Assembly: GCA_003427395.1 (NCBI GenBank)
Contig: BFEA01000063.1
Span: 2,794,161-2,838,608, forward strand
DNA: 44,448 nucleotides
Origin: Chara braunii
Lineage: Eukaryota > Streptophyta > Charophyceae > Charales > Characeae
Direction: 5' to 3'
Positions 1-11,186 of this stretch are shown one piece after another; the stretch's first letter is position 1, and every line of letters starts with the position of its first letter. The notes beneath the pieces were generated by a model. The model had not been told where the DNA came from and did no database searches. It saw only the letters and a list, made by a program, of their open reading frames with translations. A program made the position numbers and the translations under genes.

Positions 1-34
1 CACACACACACACACACACGGACACACAAAGAGG

Positions 35-120
<86 letters not shown>
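1..120. repeat. Compound microsatellite (CA)n-(CT)n-(CA)n
   Basis: Positions 1-19 are CA dinucleotides, about 37-88 are pure CT dinucleotides, and 89-120 are CA again. It is read directly from the sequence. The window may start inside a longer array. Confidence 0.97.
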
Positions 121-123
<3 letters not shown>

Positions 124-1045
124 GAGACACACAGAGGGAGAAAACCGGTGTACACCTAGGGCACGCACAAGGGGGAAACGGAGGGCACTTTTGCAATCGA
201 ATTACGAGAAGTGGCCTGGCTCTCTCCCTTCGTCCTCGCTGGTTTTCGTGATTTACGAACCTGACAATTTTTTCATAATACCCTCGCAACTACCGGTAGT
301 CCTACCAGTGTGGTATGCTACAACACGCCAATCAAGAGCGCCTTGAACTGGCTTGCGAACGAACCTCCGGAGCAGGAGCAGGAGCAGGCGCAGGAACGCT
401 GTCCTCTTGCACACCCAATTATTGCCACTTCTATCAAACGCGCCCTCTTCTCCGAGGCCGGACGAAGCGCCCTCTCTCCCTCTCTCCCTCTCACCACGGT
501 GTTGCCGACTGACTTCAAATCCGGCGAATCGCGACTTTGAGGGCGATTCGCCGTCTTCTCTTCAGCGCCTTACCCGGCAACCTTGAGCCCGCTACTTTCG
601 TCGAAATTACCGGTCGTACGGACGATGACGTGTTCCTAGAGCCCAGTCTTTCCCTCTTTCCCGCGGTCGTTCGCCCTCTTTCCCTCGGTCGTTCGCCCCT
701 CTTTCCCGCGGTCGTTCGCCCTCTTTCCCTCGGTCGTTCGCCCTCTTTCCCGTGGTCGTTCGCCCTCTTCCCCGCGTGCGCGCGGTCGTTCGGCCCGCCC
801 TCGGCCGTCACAGCGCCGCGTCCCTCATCCAAAAAGCCAATAAAGCGGAAATGTTGCGGTCGAATTGCAGTCGAACTAATAAAGGGCGTCGTTCCACGCC
901 ACTACACTCGAGAAACAAAAAAATTGTAATTGTACGGCCACCCTACAGCCGCCCTGCAAATCGAACGTAATTCAAAAATACTGTACTAGAGATTTTCCCC
1001 GTTCCACGCGGGAACTGCGCGGGGGCGGGGACCATTTATTTTATT
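121..1045. other. Intergenic GC-rich DNA with no convincing gene
   Basis: Several overlapping frames of 65-130 codons are open on both strands, but they are low-complexity (Arg/Pro/Ser/Leu) and mostly created by the minisatellite at 647-795 and a short GAGCAG repeat at about 369-397. No domain, signal peptide or coherent frame was recognised. Part of it could be promoter or 5' untranslated DNA of something outside the window. Confidence 0.55.
647..795. repeat. 21-bp minisatellite, about six to seven copies
   Basis: A unit close to CCTCTTTCCCKCGGTCGTTCG repeats with period 20-22 bp. Copies differ mainly at the T/G before CGGTCG and by an extra C. The array makes long open frames on both strands that should not be taken for genes. 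Confidence 0.9.
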
Positions 1046-2664
1046 TTATTTTTTATTATACACAGCCACACATCGCCTGTCCATTCTGTACATGGCGTTC
1101 GTGTCATTCAGAACGAGAGTGGTCCCGTTCAATTGCACATTGACGAGATAGATGACCACAAGCTTGTTGAGGAAATCGTAAACGGGCCTGATGAAAGTTC
1201 TCGATTGAATCAGCCTACCGCTGACACTTCTCTCCAAAACAAAAACAAAAAATAAAAAAAAATAAAAAAATAAAATAAAAAAGATTCCCGCAATTCGCGT
1301 TCAGAACCTGCTGCTCCCGCATAAAAAAAAACTACCCCAGCAGGGGAGAGGAACGCGCATCAATGTGAAGAAAAAAGCTGTCAACTTAGCGGTGGAGAGA
1401 GCAACCTCGCATCAATTATCAGGTGTCACTGGCCCTGGTATTACTAAACTTTGGAGAGCCTTGAGGAGCTATCCTGTCCAGAAGCAGGCCAGTATCATGT
1501 GGTTGCAATCCCTTCTGGTCACCCCTACGGCCACTTGGCTGGCTGCTAAGGGTATGGAGCTACCCCTGCAATGTTTAAGATGTAATTGGGGGTGGGAAAA
1601 TATGTCCCACCTGTGGCTTTTTTGCCCTTTGGCAGTTGAGGTTATTGATTGGTGGATAAGTCATTGGAACCGGATCGTCAGGAGTTTTTGAGTGGTCAAA
1701 TGCCTGGGTCCTTACAGGCATTCTCCCATCAGACCTCTCATATACTTCGGGTTGGGGATATGTAGCCCTGTGTTGCCGAGGGGTTCTGATGGAAACCATT
1801 TGGGCGGCCAGAAATGCCAGAGTTTTTAATGGGGATGTTACGGCTAAAAGGCATCGGCAGCTGCAGATCAAACAAGGGCTCAGAAGGATAATCAGGGCAG
1901 ATTGGCATCGTAAAAATATCATCTGGTTCTCGAAGACCTGGGCTCTTGATGGTAGACTTGCATCTATTAACCAGGAGGGTTATTTTTCTTGCTGCTATTG
2001 GCTTTCTGATACTCATGATTGAGAGTTCGTATGAGCGGCCGTTGGTTAGGCCGTTTGCTCATTGTGTTTCGGCTTTAGCTGGTCTGGGTATGAACCGGTT
2101 GAGAAATAGTCTATATAGACTATTTATGTCTGCCAGTTAAGGTCTGATATTCTATCTATAGATTTCGATAACTTTTTTCTGCGCTTCAAGGTTGACTTTT
2201 TTGGGAAGCAATTATAATCAGAAGGAGTCCTCGGATTTAGGTTCCCTATGTAGGGAGGAGTTATCACTGGTGGAGGGACACAGACATGATTGGTGCTTGA
2301 AAGCTAAACTGGCTGAGGCTGCCAGGATAACTCCGGGTTGAATTGTGAGGTCCCCGGCCTCGTTCTGGATTTTGGAATATAAAAGTCTATGCTTCCAAAA
2401 AAAAAAAAAAGAAGAAGAAGGGCCAGAATTTGCATTCAGAACCTGCTGCTCAACCCCCTGGACAACCATGCTGGTGAGCAGCACTCCGTACGCCTGGTCA
2501 TTTCCTGTTGCGTTGAGAACAATAAATGGTATATCTCCATAGCCTAGGCCTTCCATAAAAAAGTCGCAAAGGTCCACAGGTTTCAAGCGCTGCCCCTCCG
2601 GACCTTGAGCGCTTGTAGCCGAGTGGTAAGGGACAAGAGCAACCAAAACTGCAACAGCGCACAT
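1046..2664 (-). CDS. Putative two-exon small secreted protein, unknown family
   Basis: Exon 1 is 2664-2443. It starts at an ATG followed by a hydrophobic stretch (MCAVAVLVALVPYH) that looks like a signal peptide with likely cleavage after ATSA. The open frame extends upstream to 2841, but this internal ATG fits a secreted protein better. Exon 1 ends CAG followed by GT (2442-2441). Exon 2 is 1231-1046, preceded by a T-rich tract and AG (1233-1232), and it joins in phase 0. It ends at a TAA in A-rich DNA with AATAAA-like repeats (about 1035-1058). The spliced product would be about 135 residues. The intron contains the antisense LINE A tail and a second copy of the donor site. I recognise no domain. 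The gene model is inferred from frame, splice-site fit and signal peptide only; a decayed gene is equally possible. Confidence 0.4.
1292..1316. repeat. Target-site duplication of LINE A, left copy
   Basis: The 25 bases here match 2427-2451 at 23 positions, with 17 in a row identical (1300-1316 and 2435-2451). They flank a poly-A-tailed LINE fragment, which is the expected result of target-primed reverse transcription. Both mismatches are transitions, so the insertion is not recent. Confidence 0.8.
1317..2426 (+). mobile_element. LINE A: 5'-truncated L1-type retrotransposon tail
   Basis: A fragment of about 1.1 kb holds the C-terminal end of a LINE ORF2, about 375 bases of 3' untranslated DNA and a poly-A tail at 2397-2410 followed by GAAGAAGAAG. 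It is bounded by an imperfect 25-bp target-site duplication. The 5' truncation, A tail and long duplication are the classic signature of L1-like integration. It lies antisense to the putative secreted-protein gene, inside its predicted intron. Confidence 0.85.
1365..2022 (+). pseudogene. LINE A ORF2 C-terminus with zf-RVT domain, one frameshift
   Basis: Frame one (1365-1691) encodes the reverse-transcriptase zinc-binding module: LWRALRSYPVQKQASIMWLQ, then C-x2-C-x8-H-x4-C in CLRCNWGWENMSHLWLFC. A one-base shift near 1675-1690 moves the coding frame. From 1681 the second frame reads through FEWSNAWVLTG to METIWAARNARVFNG, a typical region after zf-RVT in plant LINEs, and stops at 2022. The endonuclease and RT core are absent because of 5' truncation. 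It cannot make an active protein. Confidence 0.85.
2427..2451. repeat. Target-site duplication of LINE A, right copy
   Basis: Partner of 1292-1316. On the minus strand it contains the last three codons of predicted exon 1 and the GT donor, so the duplication copied the splice junction. Confidence 0.8.
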
Positions 2665-2964
2665 AGCGCGGTCTGCTGTCGAGAAACTTTTCCGCAACAC
2701 CGCCAGTGCACTACCTTTCTGTTTACTGACAGCCGCGGATGACGTCAACACAAGCACACCGGAGAATTGCTGGCCCGGCAACTCTCTCCGAGCCAACTGC
2801 TTCGTTGTCCCGATGCGGAAGCAGCACGCTACTCTCACCACGTGTTAGTCACTAGCAACAGTTCAAAAGAACATGGGAAAGGAGTTATACTCGCAAAGTG
2901 CGACACACGAGCGCCACCCTGGAGGTCACGAGGTAGCAGCTTCCGATTCCACCAACTACAGTAA

Positions 2965-3088
2965 GGGCCTCGCCACACAGGCTGTCGAAATGTGCAAAAC
3001 GAGAACGAACTTCCCGCTAGAACATGGCCAGATGCACCTGCCACATTTTTGTCGTTTTCATGTTTCGAAAGCCTGTGTGGCGAGGCCC
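2965..3088. mobile_element. 124-bp MITE with 26-bp inverted ends and TAA duplication
   Basis: The left end (2965-2990) begins GGGCCTCGCCACACAGGC. The right end (3063-3088) is its reverse complement at 25 of 26 positions. TAA flanks both sides (2962-2964 and 3089-3091). GGGCC-type ends with a 3-bp TAA/TTA duplication match the Tourist/PIF-Harbinger class of plant MITEs. It has no coding capacity. It sits about 300 bp upstream of the predicted start of the secreted-protein gene, so it may lie in its promoter. Confidence 0.85.
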
Positions 3089-3091
3089 TAA

Positions 3092-3729
3092 GATGTGCGA
3101 GCTGTGAATGGAGCTGAGAATGGAGGCTCCACCATTCACTTCATTCACCAAGAGGTCGTAGACTGCCGCAGCGGCTACAGCTGCTTTTGCAGACTTTTGC
3201 AAGAGTGCAGCTCACAGATCACCCGGAAGTAGCAGCTATGGTTATGGCTATGGCTATGGCTCACCGACTGACACTTCAGCATTTGACATGGACACGTGTC
3301 CGTTTCCTTCTCCTTAGGTTGTTGCACTCCACCCTTTCACTGACATACCGCGAGGACGCAAGCCAGCAGCCCGTACTTAGTGTGACCGCGAATCCGGGGC
3401 AAGGTCCCACTTGCCCGGATTACGAGATTTCGGCCGTTGATCTTCGCTATGGACGGTCAATATCGCATAATTGGTGCAAGTGGCACCTAGCCCCCGGCAG
3501 CAGTAAAGGCGAGTAGGAGTGAGGCGTGTAGACCCAAGTTCGAATACAGCGAATACAAAAACACATAGATGAGCACAGGGGACTGGACCTTTGGCCCAAT
3601 CCAGCCGCTTTGTTTTTCTCCCTCTTTCTTCTCCCTTTTCTTTTTTCTTTTTTTTCTTTTTTTTTCTTCTTTTTTTTCTTTTTTTTTCCTCAAAATTGAT
3701 CCATATATTCCAAACAAATTGTAGCGGGC
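3092..3729. other. Intergenic spacer with TATGGC hexamers and a long pyrimidine tract
   Basis: Positions 3238-3262 hold four TATGGC-like hexamers. Positions 3600-3690 are almost pure T/C. No open frame here has recognisable protein content. The right end probably grades into the 5' untranslated region of LINE B. Confidence 0.6.
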
Positions 3730-4062
3730 CGGAGCGCTTCCGCCGGCGCTACGACGTTTCGGACCAAGCGCTAAGCCCCCGGTAACGTGGGCTTCTGAGT
3801 CAACCGCGTGCGCCGCCATCATGACATCGCCACGGGAGTTATGACCCTGCCCCTATCCGCCATGTCTCAGAGGGTCGACGATGATTACCTTATCAGGTGC
3901 TCATCGGCGATGGTGTCATAGTGACCTGTCGATTAGGTCCTACCATACGATACGAGCGAATTAGCTTATAAGTTGTTTGTGTAGAGTGACGACCAATAAC
4001 TATTCCTCAGATCTTCCTAGTTTGTGGTTGTGGTAAGTAGTGTCGAAGAGGGGAGAGAACCT

Positions 4063-6031
4063 ATGGCAGCGGTTCAAATGGAGGAGGGCATGCATCAACG
4101 TGGCGCTCGCTCTCCGCCACCTGACCCAGCAGGAGATAGAGATGTAGACGAGAGACTTAGAGAGTTGATGCGGCTATGTTACGAGGAAGGGATCATGCCT
4201 CCTAACATAGATCTCGGGGAGGTGACAGTAGAAGGAAGAGAAGCAAAATTCAAAGTCAATGAACGAATCGACAGAGTAAAGATCGCTTGGTTAAAAGAGC
4301 ACACTGTGACAGTAATTTTCCGAGAACTGGCGAGATTCCTTCCCAAGCGAGTTAAAGACGATATTGTACGAGCATTCGAAGACGAAAAAACTCAGGACGA
4401 AAGCTTTGAAGCGGAGAATTTCGACGAGGGAGAGTTAAGGTGGAGAGCCCTAACGTGGTCTCATATGTCGCTAAATCCAGAGCAATCGCGGCATGGATGG
4501 TTACTAAGGGGCATGAAGAAATCACAATTGGACAAGACACCTACAAGCTGCAGTTTAAACCGTGGATGTCGAAGGTGCAACTCCAGGATCAACGACGGGA
4601 GGAGGACGAACTCACCTTTTGGGTGATAGCAGTTCAAGTTCCCCTGGACTCTTTCTTCTACTTGGAAGCTCGGGTGGCGAGGGCGATTGGTCCGATAATT
4701 CGAACGCATCCAACCGAACCAGATCGACTCAAACCACATGTGGTGAATGTTAAATTTGACATTGACCCAAGTTCGCGTCCTAACATGAAGGACAAGATTT
4801 GGGTCATCACGCCAGAAGGTGACGAGCTAGAAGTAAAGTTGGCGTCCTCGGAAACGCCGAGATGCAGACGATGCCGGGCTTTTTTCACACAGACAACGAG
4901 TGTCGACGAGGAGCGGGACAGCAGCAACAACGAAATGAAGCCAGTAGCGGAGTTCAAGGAACACTGACCAATCAAGGATATCAAGGCCCAATGGGCCCGT
5001 TGGGATTATCTCCATCACTCGCGGCACTTCATATTGATCCGGCTAATGCCCATTCAGGTGGTCAGCCATTTGTCAATTCCCGCCTCAACCCGACCTTCTC
5101 TCCAAGTCAACAAGTCGGATCAGTTGTGGGCCTAGGTGGCCAAGTCAACAACCAGACGGTGAACCAGCCATGGTTCCAACCATCTTCATACCCTCAGTAT
5201 GGGATGCCAAGCTGGACAGGCAACGCCTTCATGCCATGGATGTCGCAACTAGCATTCCAGTAAGGCAATCATATTCTTCCTCCGAATGGGAGACAGGGAC
5301 AGTACGGGGATACCGAACCCCCGGGTGAGCACTCCTGGAAAACAAAGACGTCTCGACATGGAAGGAAGCTTCATCGCAGGGGAGAACTCGAATGCCTCAA
5401 TTCACTAAGATGAATCTACCGGAAGAGCGAAAGTAGTAGGTACTCTGGGTAGCTTCTCAGGAAAACGACGAGCTCCGGCCTCTCTTGGAAGAGGTCAACT
5501 CCAATCCGTGCCCATAACTCTTTGTGGGTCCTTACCTGGACCTCTTCGGATCGCTCGTCTCAGATGGTAAGTATCCCCGGCCCCGAACAACCAATGCCCT
5601 TTGCCCTGGTTTCGCTCATCAGAACGACCGTTAATGACCGCTTTCTATTTCGTATTATTCCTGATATGGTGATGCCAAGACTAATCGTTGATAGTCCAGA
5701 AGGAGGGGGAAAGTGAGTTAAGTTTTTTATACCAATCATGGATGTAAGGTTTGTGGTTGGCCAGCTGGAGAAGTTGGAAGAAGACGGAATCCGTCTGATT
5801 CCACTATCCTGGTTCGGTGAATCCCGTACGTCTGAGCTTCGCAAATTGAAAATGCCCTCTCTGCAATCTGTTGAACGATTAGCAGAGGTGGATGGTAAGC
5901 TCATGAAGGACAAAAAACTGCTTTCTCCGTATGTTAGAGATATGTTAACAACGAATTGGTTGCCAACCTCCCAGGGTTCTCCCCACATCCAACATGTTGC
6001 TGGGAGCCAGGGCATAAATGGGCAAAGTTAG
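4063..6031 (+). pseudogene. LINE B ORF1, nucleic-acid-binding protein, broken
   Basis: The likely start is the ATG at 4063 (MAAVQMEEG); a GTG lies upstream at 4024. The N-terminal part (DVDERLRELMRLCYEEG, WLKEHTVTVIF) is homologous to the ORF1 at 42434. A frameshift near 4435 leads to the DUF4283-like middle (YVAKSRAIAAWM, FKPWMSK). A CCHC knuckle follows: CRRC in one frame and HTDNEC in the next, split by an indel at a run of six T at about 4879-4884. A Gln/Gly/Pro-rich tail follows, with stops at 5261, about 5408, about 5450 and 5714. The last segment (5738-6031) is an unrecognised domain ending in a TAG that overlaps the ORF2 start by 14 bases. ORF1 proteins bind LINE RNA in the RNP; this copy is dead. 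Confidence 0.8.
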
Positions 6032-7365
6032 AATTGGGTCGTGGAACGTGCGTGGTTTGGGAGATGGAACAGGACGTCATAAGCGTGAGAATTTGAAATC
6101 ATGGATGTTTGATAAAAATATTCACGTAATGTGCCTACAAGAAACAAAACTCTCTGAGGAAAAAATCGCAGGATTATTGAATTGGTGGGATGACCCTCAA
6201 CTATGGGCTCCCGTGATAGGCTCAAGAGGAGGCACTACGATATTGATCCATAAGAAAGCGGAACTTTAAATCGTGGATTTTTATTCTGACATCTGGGGAC
6301 GTTGGGCTTGGGTGAAGTGTTTTATAGATGGCTCATACTGGGTGGTTGCATCTATTTATGCCCCTACAAAGGAGAACCTTCGTGCTAGTTTCTTTCAAGA
6401 TCTGTTATTAATTATTCCAGAGGCAGACAACCTTGTTCTAGCGGGAGATTGGAATACTTCCCTGGACATTTCCTTAGGTAAGAGAATCAGAGATAAAATT
6501 GCTCTCTTTATGACAATGGATGAATTGGAGATAATTGATCCGTATCGATTAACACACCCGGACTCTCCGGGTTACACATGGTTTTCTCACTATCGTGAGA
6601 ACACGGGGATTACCAAGCGTAGATTAGACTACTTTTTAATCTCTTCCACGCTATGGCAATCGGTAGACAGTGTGCACGAATCAACTCACTATCTATCAGA
6701 CCATAAACCAATAATTATCTCATTGCATACGACAGAGGTCCTCCAAGGAAAATGACTTTTTCGTTTCAATACGGAAAACCTTTAGGAACCAGTTGCAATA
6801 ATATGGATGAAACAGTTTTGGATAGATTGGGAGAAGGTACAAGGAGAGTATCCATCCACTGCTGATTGGTGGAACTCAGGATCACAATTTTTTTCTAACC
6901 TACTGAACATTATCTCGCATATGCTTGCTTTCAAACGGAATAGACAAGTGGCAGAAATTCAGAAACGGATAACGTATGTAGAGATAAGAATGTCAGAACA
7001 TCCGGTCTCAGAGAAGGTTTGGGGGAAAGAAAGGAACAAATTGTTGGCGAAATGGGACAAAATTCAATGTAAACGGACTGATATCTGGGCAGATAGATTG
7101 CGCATCAAAGGCATTGCGGTATATGACCGCATGACAAAAGAATCATTTTATAAATTGCTTCCGAAAAGGGTCATAACCTCTATGAAAGAATTTAAAACAT
7201 CCGTTCGACGAGATTGCCCCGGTGGCAAAGGAATTAACAGAGCTTTGTAACTATGGTACATTGTATTACAGGGATATCTTGACTTCTAGAACACAGGGAG
7301 CAAACACACAGTCTGATCTGCATAAAGAATCTCAGCATTGGGTTAACACAGAGGCTAGACTCTCA
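6018..7365 (+). pseudogene. LINE B ORF2 N-terminus: APE-type endonuclease and linker
   Basis: It starts at ATG 6018, overlapping the end of ORF1. Endonuclease motifs appear in order: SWNVRGLG (Asn), CLQETK (catalytic Glu), YAPT, LAGDWN (Asp/Asn), RRLDYFLIS and SDHKPI (catalytic Asp-His). The frame is interrupted by stops at 6267 (TAA), 6753 (TGA) and 6783 (TAG). The post-endonuclease linker runs to about 7235, where a one-base shift leads to ELCNYGTLYYRDILTSR, the segment that precedes the RT domain. No RT motifs follow. The family nicks target DNA to prime reverse transcription; this copy cannot. Confidence 0.88.
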
Positions 7366-7368
7366 CAG

Positions 7369-8559
7369 ACCGGTGTCACGCGCATCGGCCCCCACGGGAA
7401 AACGAGGGCCCTCCCGACCATGTCACGCAAAAGTTTACCTAAAACAGAACTTCAAGAGACAACTTAGGAATGACGCATAACATATTCGCGAACCGCCGTG
7501 ACGGACGAGGTCGCATCGCTCCTTCGCCACTCTGGCCGGGTGCGCCAGTTATACATCTCGCCGTCCCCTACGACAGGATAGGTTTTCGCGGAGCATAAGC
7601 TTGCATCCCTAAGGGGCTGTCACCACCCTTAGGGGTGTATCCTTACCGAGCTACTGACCCACGTGCGAAAGATTTTAGATGCAATCGCAGAGGTAGGCCA
7701 GCCGATGGCGTTTTCTCGTTTCGCTGCAGTATAGGAGTCGCTTGGTTAACGCCAAGTGGACCCAACGTCATTCGTCCCCCAGGGCGCTGATCTCCTAGGT
7801 ACGAAGCGGACGTCGGTCGACTAACACTGTCTCAACCAAGCGTGAAACCCTTCATTGATCCTAGTCCCTTAAACATACAGTCAAACGAAAGTTACGACAA
7901 CCATACATATAATTATATAAAAAAAAATCGACCGTAGCCGACACGAATAAATATTCCCAGTATGAAAAAATAACAGAAAAAAAAAAAATACAAATCATCA
8001 TCTCATACATCCAATAACACAAGATTAAAAACTATCCGGTCGCCTCAGGTCGAATACCACAAAACAATCAAAACAAATGCCAACGAAAAGTTGGTTAATC
8101 GAAAATAACATTGATGTTGCCAACATGGTAGTCGGACAACCTCAGTTTTGACTTGATGAGACGCGTTGCCAAAGTCATTCATTCCATCCTATCGCCGATC
8201 TAGGATTCTACGCGCATACTTGTCTTCGTCCATTTGCAATCTTTTTGGATGACAAACTGCTTCCGCATGATTCTTGATCAGGGGCATTGTTTGACGTGAA
8301 GCATGCCTCTTCCTCTAGGAAGTGGTCTGGGGTACTCCTCCTCCTCGTCCGAGCACAAGACTCGGATCTCAGAAGTCGGGCCGTCTCCACCGAATCGGCA
8401 AGAACCCCCCCTAAGAACTGTCCACTCTGGGTCGATAACAGGGTCGGCTCCTGAAGCAACGAACCCCCGCCCCAGATGCTTCCTAAAGATAGTGGATGCG
8501 TCCACCGCAAGTAGCTTTCACATATTTATTTATTTTTCCTAAGTCCCGGGGTAACTTAA
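7369..8559. other. Unclassified sequence joined to LINE B, possible LTR fragment
   Basis: The sequence changes character at 7369-7374, where TGTCACGC begins. The next 480 bases are GC-rich and non-coding, with a short hairpin CCCTAAGGG/CCCTTAGGG at about 7608-7641. AT-rich DNA follows (7860-8200). A 5'-TG start next to a broken LINE suggests a retrotransposon LTR, but no matching 3' CA end with a target duplication was found. Open frames at 8208-8542 on both strands have no recognisable content. Confidence 0.25.
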
Positions 8560-9119
8560 ACGAAAAGAAATCAGAAGAGATAAAGAAAATGAGAATCATT
8601 TAGACAGGTGCATGTAGATAAAGGTCGTTCGGGATATAATGGGTCAATCCTTGGAAAAAAGTTAAACCCGTTTGACCTTTTCTGCTTTATTTCAATAGAA
8701 TTCATTCTACGACACACGTTGAATAACATGTTTTCAAAACAACAAGTTCTTTTTGACAAGCAGACAGGTGAAAGGTTGAAAGAAGACAATTCATTCCTTC
8801 ATCTCACATAGGCATAATCAATCTCCTTTGTAAGCATCCCTCTACCTACCTGCACAGACCGCAAAGGAAACACGTTCAAAAGAAAACAATACAATCCCGT
8901 ACTCGAGTCAAACTTTTCCATTCACATGCATGACTTGCACAACGTTCCTCTACCTTTTCTTTTGAATATTCAAAACGAATAGGGTCAAGCAAAGTGCGGG
9001 TCCACACAGTCGTGAAAAGAAGTTTGAGTCATTCAACTGACCTTTAGTGAAGTGGTGCCGAAGAAGCGACCACATTGAGGTAGCCTTGACCGAAAAGTGA
9101 CACCCTAGTCCAACATTTC
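8560..9119. other. AT-rich spacer, nothing recognised
   Basis: No coherent coding frame, repeat boundary or RNA gene was seen. The short open frames at 8571-8811 lie on both strands and look like chance. Confidence 0.6.
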
Positions 9120-10615
9120 ACAGAAAGGCTATACAGGGAACACCTGCAAGCACAACTATCTACCTCTCTTGGTGAAGGAAGGTTACCTCTCTTCAATGGA
9201 GGGTATTGCATGTTTTCCTCTTGCCCTAGTGGTTTTGGGTGTAGGGTTGAGGTTGTTGGTGGGGCCCGGCTAACACAAGGACCGAGCATTTGCCAGTAGT
9301 TGTGCCTCCCTTTTCATCTTCCCCACCCCCAGTGCAAAGGAACAGAGGAATATCAATCTCTAAGCTCTTAGGGATAGTTTGCAAAATCCCCCTGTGAGTT
9401 GAGATATATGCTATATGCCCTTAAAAGGTGTAAATGGAGCGGAATGCCCCTCTGACAAGAAAAAACTTTTGTGAAATCCCCTTGGCATTAGTTGGACCCC
9501 CCATCTTTGCAAATATACCCCTACCGGATACCGTCCAACTTTGCAAAATGCCCTGGTACTTGCCAGCTTTTCCAAAGTCTGATTGCAAAGTGCCCAGGCC
9601 CAAACGGCTAGCTCCAGATTGCAAATTTGTGTGTCCGTCTGACAGGGATATAACACAAAGAATTTGGGCCAAAAGGGTGTTCCGCTCTATCCACATCAGT
9701 CATTATTTGAACAGTTTAAGGGCTCACCAACTGAGCTAGGAGTGGAAAGGATTTTTATCTTTTTTGCCTTGAAAACTACATTATCTCCCAAAGTTCTTTC
9801 GTCTTTCATTACCTACCTACCGCTACTCCTAAGGCTATACAGGGACACCTGCAAGTATATCTATCTACCTCTCTTGGTGAAGGGAGGTTACCTCTCTTCA
9901 ATGGAGGGAGGTATTGCATGTTTTCCTCTTGCCCTAGTGGCTTAGGGCAAATATACCCCTACCGGATACCGTCCAACTTTGCAAAATGCCCTGGTACTTG
10001 CCAATTTTTCCAAGGTCTGATTGCAAAATACCCTGGTACTTCACAACTTTCCAAGGTCTGATTGCAAAGTGTCCAGGCCCAAACGACTAGATCCGGATTG
10101 CAAATTTGCCCACCTGCCTGCCAAAGATGGAACACAAAGAATTTCGGCAAAAAGGGCATTCCGCTCTATCCACATCTTTCGGGGGAATTTTGGCATATGG
10201 GGGTATTTTGCAATCAGACCTTGGAAGTGTCCAGGCCTTTTTTCTACTTCCCCCGCTCTATCCACATCTTTCGGGGGAATTTTGGCAAAAAGGGCACCTT
10301 TTTTACAACTCGATATAGCAACAACTTTGGAAAATGTTGTCCTCATATTTGCATGTGTGACTTTTTGGTCGTTGATTGCGTCGTAATAGTCTGCATGTGT
10401 GTGGATTCATGATTTACTCGATGGGGGCGGGGGAAGTAGAAAAAAGGTGCAACTACTGATAAAAAAAAAAAATGTTAGAAGCCTTCCCCACTTGCAACCC
10501 CACCCAACTTCCTGACCACCACCAATTTGGGCAGGGAGCAACATGCATCCTTTGATTGAGAGATAGATATGCTTGTAGGGGTCCCCTGTATAGGCTTAGG
10601 AGTATTGATACACGT
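9120..10615. repeat. Mosaic dispersed repeat with direct and inverted segments
   Basis: Segment A (9126-9240) recurs at 9828-9945, both starting near AGGCTATACAGGGA and ending in CTTGCCCTAGTGG. Segment B (9505-9700) recurs at 9949-10180, starting near CAAATATACCCCTACCGG. A 45-base piece (CGCTCTATCCACATC to TTTGGC) occurs at 10162-10195 and 10254-10288. An inverted relative of segment A lies at about 10490-10610. The phrase TGCAAAATGCCCTGG is reused many times. The overlapping open frames come from the repeats and do not look like protein. Confidence 0.75.
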
Positions 10616-11186
10616 GTTTGTAAGTTACAAACGGGAGTCAAGTGAGTTTGGGAAACGACGAGTGGTTGCGACGCCCTAAACCATGCGACTTTGGCGATAG
10701 ATCAGATGCTTCGCGTTCGCTATTGTGAGCAGAGTGAGTGTCAAGATAAAATCAATAAGTGAATCATGAATCTCAACTCTCTTGTTTAGACCCAAGCAAG
10801 TGCACACACAACCCAAAACCAAGAGCACAATTATTCGACACAGTCGATTATGGTATTATATATTGTATCATCCGGAGTTTGCGACCATATGTTTGGATGA
10901 ACCAACTAGATTGCAATTGATAATCCATATATATATACTTGAAGAAAGAAAAGTGGTAAAGTTTGAATGGTCTATATTATTAATTTAATTAAAAGAAAGC
11001 GTACAGGTAGGGCACTCGCACATCAAGGCTAGGCGTAGAAAAATGCATAAGTAAAGCACGTCTGTCGAATGAAGAATTAAATACATACCTTTATAATTTG
11101 CAATCCTTCGATTATATGGTTTATCTTAATATAAGTATGAATCAAATACATTTCGTTCTACACATAATTTCGTCATATATATATAT
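10616..11186. other. AT-rich spacer
   Basis: Short ATATAT runs occur near 10928-10940 and 11177-11188. No gene or element was recognised. Confidence 0.55.

Larger units (their letters stand above)
3730..7368 (+). mobile_element. LINE B: L1-type element lacking the RT core
   Basis: From about 3730 the sequence looks like a LINE 5' leader, then ORF1 (4063-6031), then ORF2 (6018 to about 7365) with the APE endonuclease and inter-domain linker. The similarity ends abruptly before the RT palm, and unrelated sequence starts near 7370. No poly-A tail or 3' zinc module follows. LINE copies are normally truncated at the 5' end, so loss of the 3' half implies a later deletion or another insertion at the junction. 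Confidence 0.85.

Noticed and set aside
353-929. A 77-130-codon gene in the 310-970 region
   Set aside because: The frame is built by the 21-bp minisatellite and several frames on both strands are open together.
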